Source: Lachnoclostridium sp. An131
GTDB taxonomy: Bacteria > Bacillota > Clostridia > Lachnospirales > Lachnospiraceae
Length of the DNA: 64,000 bases
Assembly (NCBI RefSeq): GCF_002160825.1
Contig: NZ_NFLI01000005.1
Location: 124,001-188,000 of the forward strand
Direction of reading: 5' to 3'
Below the pieces are notes generated by a model, which ran no database searches, was not told where the DNA came from, and saw only the letters and a list, made by a program, of their open reading frames with translations. Position 1 is the stretch's first letter. Each line of letters begins with the position of its first letter. Below are positions 60,522 through 64,000 of the stretch, in pieces. A program made the translations under genes and the position numbers.

Positions 60522-61118
60522 TTACGCCAGGCACAGCCTCTTCGTCATCTCAATTCCCATCGCTCTGTTCACCAGGTTCATAATCGCCTGAACCACCTGA
60601 TGGCAGATGCGTACAATAAACTCACAGTCCTCCTTCACACCGTGCTCCCTGCTCAGATATTCTGCATGGGCATTGCGGATAAAGGAGCATACTGCCTCCG
60701 GTGTCTCAAATTTCCTTACGTCGATTCTCGTCCGGAAGGCCTCCCCGCTTCTCACATACTCTACCAGGCGGAGCTTCAGCTCCTTCTCGTATACGCAGTG
60801 GTCCTTGAAGCCGCCCTCATAGATCAGGTTGTGCGGAAATGTGAAATAATCCGCGATATAATGAATGATCTCGCCAAGCCTTCTCATAAAGGCACGCGCG
60901 TTGCGCAGGATAAGCTCCGCGTCCAGCGACAAATCACAGATGCGTTCCTTCACCATCTCAAACGTCCCGTCAAATTCATGGCGCTGCGTCAGGAAAGACG
61001 GCTTGCAGTCCGGGAGAATGCTTCCCAGGTAAAATGCCTTCCGGTGATCCATCATAACTGGAACCTCCATATCCTTCACAATATATTTCGCCAGTGAGAT
61101 GTGTGATTTCTTTCTCAA
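60522..61118 (-). CDS. Zinc-dependent phospholipase C-like protein
   Basis: 198 residues resembling the Zn_dep_PLPC fold. An early Asp/His pair in YLGSILPDCKPSFLTQRHEF is followed by LGEIIHYIADYFTFPHN, the metal-binding His/Asp helix. It lacks a signal peptide, so the substrate may be an intracellular lipid or the activity lost. The start is a TTG at 61118 with GGAGG nine bases upstream; the first ATG would remove the metal-site helix before it. Confidence 0.82.
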   Translation of the reverse strand: MRKKSHISLAKYIVKDMEVPVMMDHRKAFYLGSILPDCKPSFLTQRHEFDGTFEMVKERICDLSLDAELILRNARAFMRRLGEIIHYIADYFTFPHNLIYEGGFKDHCVYEKELKLRLVEYVRSGEAFRTRIDVRKFETPEAVCSFIRNAHAEYLSREHGVKEDCEFIVRICHQVVQAIMNLVNRAMGIEMTKRLCLA

Positions 61119-61329
61119 TACCTTATTCCTCCTCTATATGTCCCGGCCTCTTCCGGCACATATATATAAAACCCTTCTTTTCGCCACCTTTCTTATCATA
61201 CTCTAAAAACGCCCCAGTTGTCCATAACTAACTTTGCCAATCATTTAAAAATTTCCGGCCGGTTTTTCGCCTTTTTTAATAAAAATCCACAAAACCAAGG
61301 TCTCTGAAACGATTTACATAACATTCTCT

Positions 61330-61839
61330 TTACAAAAGCCTGTAAATTTCTTCCGCGATCTCTTCCGCGCTGCGGCCGTCCGTAGCTGTAAGGACATCCG
61401 CGGCCGCCTCATATTTTTCTATGCGTCCGGAAAGCAGAGCCGAGATATATTCCACATCCTTATGCCCTTCCAGAAGCGGGCGATCGTGGCTGTCCTTTAC
61501 CCGCTCGAGAATCGTCTCAGGACGGGCCGTCAGAAATACGACGACGCCGCTTTTTTTCATAGCCTCCACGTTGCAGGCCCGAAGAGGCGCGCCCCCTCCA
61601 CAGGAAACCACCGTATGCTCCTTATTTTCCAGGGACAGGAGGAGCTCTGTTTCCTTTTCCCGGAAATATTCCTCGCCCTTCTGGCAAAATATCTCAGAGA
61701 TCGGCATGCCCTCGCTCCGCTCAATCTCCCGATCCATCTCGAGCCATTCCATTCCATAGCGTCTGTGCAGACAGCGGGCCACAGTGCTTTTTCCCGCTCC
61801 CATAAAGCCGATCAAAAATATGTTTTTCTTTGACTCCAT
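61330..61839 (-). CDS. aroK: Shikimate kinase
   Basis: Phosphorylates shikimate in aromatic amino acid synthesis. 169 residues: P-loop IGFMGAGKSTVARC, EIFCQKGEEYFREKE and VVSCGGGAPLR. The ATG at 61839 (MESKKNIFLIG) matches the family start. Its GAGAAGAGAGAC ribosome site is modest. It lies 72 bases after polC (upstream, same strand). Confidence 0.95.
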   Translation of the reverse strand: MESKKNIFLIGFMGAGKSTVARCLHRRYGMEWLEMDREIERSEGMPISEIFCQKGEEYFREKETELLLSLENKEHTVVSCGGGAPLRACNVEAMKKSGVVVFLTARPETILERVKDSHDRPLLEGHKDVEYISALLSGRIEKYEAAADVLTATDGRSAEEIAEEIYRLL

Positions 61840-61911
61840 GTCTCTCTTCTCCGTTTCCGCAGCTGGATCCCATGCTGCGCCGGGCCGACGCCCGGCGCGC
61901 ATGCATACTGC

Positions 61912-64000
61912 TTATACAAAATCAAACAGCGAAAGCTGGTTGGACTCTGGCATGTCTCCGAGAAGCCCCAGGTCTCCCATCAAATCGACGACTGTTTTGG
62001 ACAGCTTGCTTCTGGTCCGCAGATCGTCCTTGGACAGGAAGGGACCGTCCTTTGCCGCCTCATAGAGCTGATCCGCCGCCTTGTCGCCCAGGCCCTCGAT
62101 CGTACTTAAGGCCGGCATCAGCTTGCCGTCGATAATCTGAAAATGATGTGCCTTCGCCCGGTAGATGTCGATAGGCCAGAACTCAAAGCCCCGGGCATAC
62201 ATTTCCTGTACGATATGCATGTCCTTCATGGTATCCTGCTCCTTTTTGGACAGGGAGTCGCTGCGCCGCTTGTAATCTGCCATATAATAGGCCAGGCGCT
62301 CCTTTCCCTGGCACATCAGCTCGTAGCTGAAGGCTGAGGCACGGATACTGAAATAGGCCGCATAATAGGCCAGCGGATAATTGATCTTGCAATAGGCGAT
62401 ACGCCAGGCCATCATAACATAGGCCGCCGCATGGGCCTTCGGGAACATGTATTTGATCAGCGTGCAGGACTCGATGTACCAGTCCTCCACGCCCGCCGCC
62501 TTCATGGCCTCGATCCACTCCGGTTTCAGGCCCTTTCCCTTACGCACGCTCTCCATGATGGTAAAGGAAAGGCTTGGCTCTACGCCCATCTGAATCAGAT
62601 AAAGCATGATATCGTCACGGGTACAGATAGCTGTGGAAATCGTCGCCTTGCCCTCCTTGATGAAGCGCTGGGCATTGTTCAGCCACACGTCCGTACCATG
62701 AGACAGTCCGGAGATCCGGATCAGGTCTGAGAAGGACTGCGGCTTCGCGTCCACGACCATCTGGATTACGAAATCCGTGCCGAACTCCGGGATGCCGAGG
62801 CACCCCAGCGGGCAGCCGTCGATATCCTCAGGGCTGATTCCCAGGGCCTCCGTACTCTTAAACAGCGACATCACCTTCTGATCGTCCAGCGGAATCGTCT
62901 TCGCGTCGATCCCAGTCAGATCCTCCAGCATACGAATCATCGTCGGATCATCGTGCCCGAGAATATCGAGCTTCAGAAGGTTGTGGTCAATGGAGTGATA
63001 ATCAAAATGTGTCGTGATAATATCCGTCGTCATATCATTGGCAGGATGCTGAATCGGCGTAAAGGAATGGATCTCCTCCCCGTGAGGCAGCACGACGATA
63101 CCGCCGGGATGCTGGCCTGTCGAACGGCGCACGCCTACGCAGCCCTGCACGATCCGTTCAATCTCACAGCCCCTCTTGTGCTGTCCACGTTCCTCATAAT
63201 AATTTTTCACATAGCCGTACGCCGTCTTGTCTGCCAGCGTACCGATGGTCCCCGCCCGGAAGGTCTGTCCCTTTCCAAATATGACCTCCGTGTATTTATG
63301 GGCCTTCGACTGGTAATCGCCGGAAAAGTTCAGGTCGATATCCGGCTCCTTGTCGCCCTTAAAGCCCAGGAACGTCTCAAAAGGAATATCAAAGCCGTCC
63401 TTCTTAAGAGGAGTGCCGCAGACCGGGCAGGCCTTGTCCGGCATATCACAGCCGGCTGCTCCTGCGTATTTCCGGACATCCTCCGACTCGAAATCGCTGT
63501 AATGGCAGGATGGACAATAGTAATGAGGCGGCAGCGGGTTGACCTCCGTGATGCCCGCCATCGTCGCCACGAAGGACGAGCCGACCGAGCCTCTGGAGCC
63601 TACCAGGTAGCCGTCGTCATTGGACTTCCACACCAGCTTCTGGGCAATGATATACATTACGGCGAAGCCATTGGAGATAATGGAGTGCAGCTCCTTTTCC
63701 AGCCGCTCCGTCACTACCGACGGCAGCTCATCCCCGTAAATGGAATGCGCCTTCTCATAACAGATATCACGCAGGGTCTGATCGGAATTTTCAATGACAG
63801 GGGGACACTTATCCGGCCGCACCGGAGAAATCCGCTCTATCATATCCGCAATCTTATTCGTATTTCCGACCACGACCTCCCAGGCCTTATCGCTTCCCAG
63901 GTATTCAAACTCCGCCAGCATCTCTTCCGTCGTCCGCAGATAAAGCGGAGCCTGATCGTCCGCATCCTTAAAGCCCTTTCCGGCCATGATAATGCGGCGG
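61912..64000 (-). CDS. polC: DNA polymerase III PolC, 5' end cut by the window
   Basis: Replicative polymerase of low-GC Gram-positives. The last 696 residues are present: palm domain with GSRGSVGSSFVATMAGITEV, the metal-binding aspartates of KEPDIDLNFSGDYQ, fingers with STGQHPGGIVVLP, and the helix-hairpin-helix region TIEGLGDKAADQL. A four-cysteine cluster (CPSC...CPVCG) lies near the start of the palm. The proofreading exonuclease and OB domains are beyond base 64000. Confidence 0.97.
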   Translation of the reverse strand, partial: RRIIMAGKGFKDADDQAPLYLRTTEEMLAEFEYLGSDKAWEVVVGNTNKIADMIERISPVRPDKCPPVIENSDQTLRDICYEKAHSIYGDELPSVVTERLEKELHSIISNGFAVMYIIAQKLVWKSNDDGYLVGSRGSVGSSFVATMAGITEVNPLPPHYYCPSCHYSDFESEDVRKYAGAAGCDMPDKACPVCGTPLKKDGFDIPFETFLGFKGDKEPDIDLNFSGDYQSKAHKYTEVIFGKGQTFRAGTIGTLADKTAYGYVKNYYEERGQHKRGCEIERIVQGCVGVRRSTGQHPGGIVVLPHGEEIHSFTPIQHPANDMTTDIITTHFDYHSIDHNLLKLDILGHDDPTMIRMLEDLTGIDAKTIPLDDQKVMSLFKSTEALGISPEDIDGCPLGCLGIPEFGTDFVIQMVVDAKPQSFSDLIRISGLSHGTDVWLNNAQRFIKEGKATISTAICTRDDIMLYLIQMGVEPSLSFTIMESVRKGKGLKPEWIEAMKAAGVEDWYIESCTLIKYMFPKAHAAAYVMMAWRIAYCKINYPLAYYAAYFSIRASAFSYELMCQGKERLAYYMADYKRRSDSLSKKEQDTMKDMHIVQEMYARGFEFWPIDIYRAKAHHFQIIDGKLMPALSTIEGLGDKAADQLYEAAKDGPFLSKDDLRTRSKLSKTVVDLMGDLGLLGDMPESNQLSLFDFV

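Overview
The window looks like a chromosomal segment of an anaerobic gut Clostridium, most likely a Lachnospiraceae-type Firmicute. This rests on the Gram-positive PolC polymerase, RqcH, the yicC-gmk-rpoZ cluster, DUF4250 and DUF378 small proteins, bacteriohemerythrin, strong AGGAGG ribosome sites and a moderately GC-rich, AT-punctuated sequence. It starts inside recA and ends inside polC, both on the minus strand. No rRNA, tRNA, CRISPR array or insertion sequence was found.

1-12.4 kb: recA 5' part, a decayed Rpn-type nuclease remnant, two M15-type cell-wall peptidases, asd, argH, queH, a two-component system with a membrane-anchored third gene, and an ABC ATPase/permease pair with no binding protein. 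12.4-20.4 kb: a three-gene minus operon (DUF815 ATPase, an unknown 101-aa protein, and a protein resembling the tail-assembly protein of contractile injection systems). Next is a CsoR repressor with a heavy-metal P-type ATPase whose promoter carries two matching CsoR-like operators, and between them a tiny self-contained unit for a 17-residue peptide. Then comes a YtrA-type GntR/ABC operon with a perfect 12-bp-arm operator and a tandem-repeat leader.

20.6-30.3 kb: bacteriohemerythrin, aspartase with a transporter, and a catabolic block built around a Crp/Fnr-family regulator. Three promoters (APC permease and two paralogous CocE/NonD hydrolases) each carry a TGTC-N8-GACA-like site exactly 21 bp upstream of the -10 box, the classical class II activator geometry at about -41.5. 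This is probably a small, locally encoded regulon. 30.3-47.4 kb is mostly housekeeping (cyclophilin, rarA, polysaccharide deacetylase, nagB, rpoZ, gmk, yicC, rqcH), an SH3-repeat exported protein, and a complete RR-HK-ABC export/resistance module.

47.5-60.5 kb is the accessory highlight. A giant cell-wall-anchored protein of about 2870 residues (VWA head, about a dozen isopeptide-type pilin repeats, a 36-bp tandem repeat, a QTGD sorting signal) is followed upstream by a 304-bp segment flanked by perfect 20-bp inverted repeats. Next to that lies a tyrosine recombinase whose stop codon is inside one repeat. The segment holds a near-consensus promoter that points away from the giant gene here, so the window appears to show a phase-variable invertible promoter in the OFF orientation. 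Beyond it lie a broken AraC regulator and an internally deleted GH3 glucosidase. 60.5-64 kb: a phospholipase C-like protein, aroK and polC.
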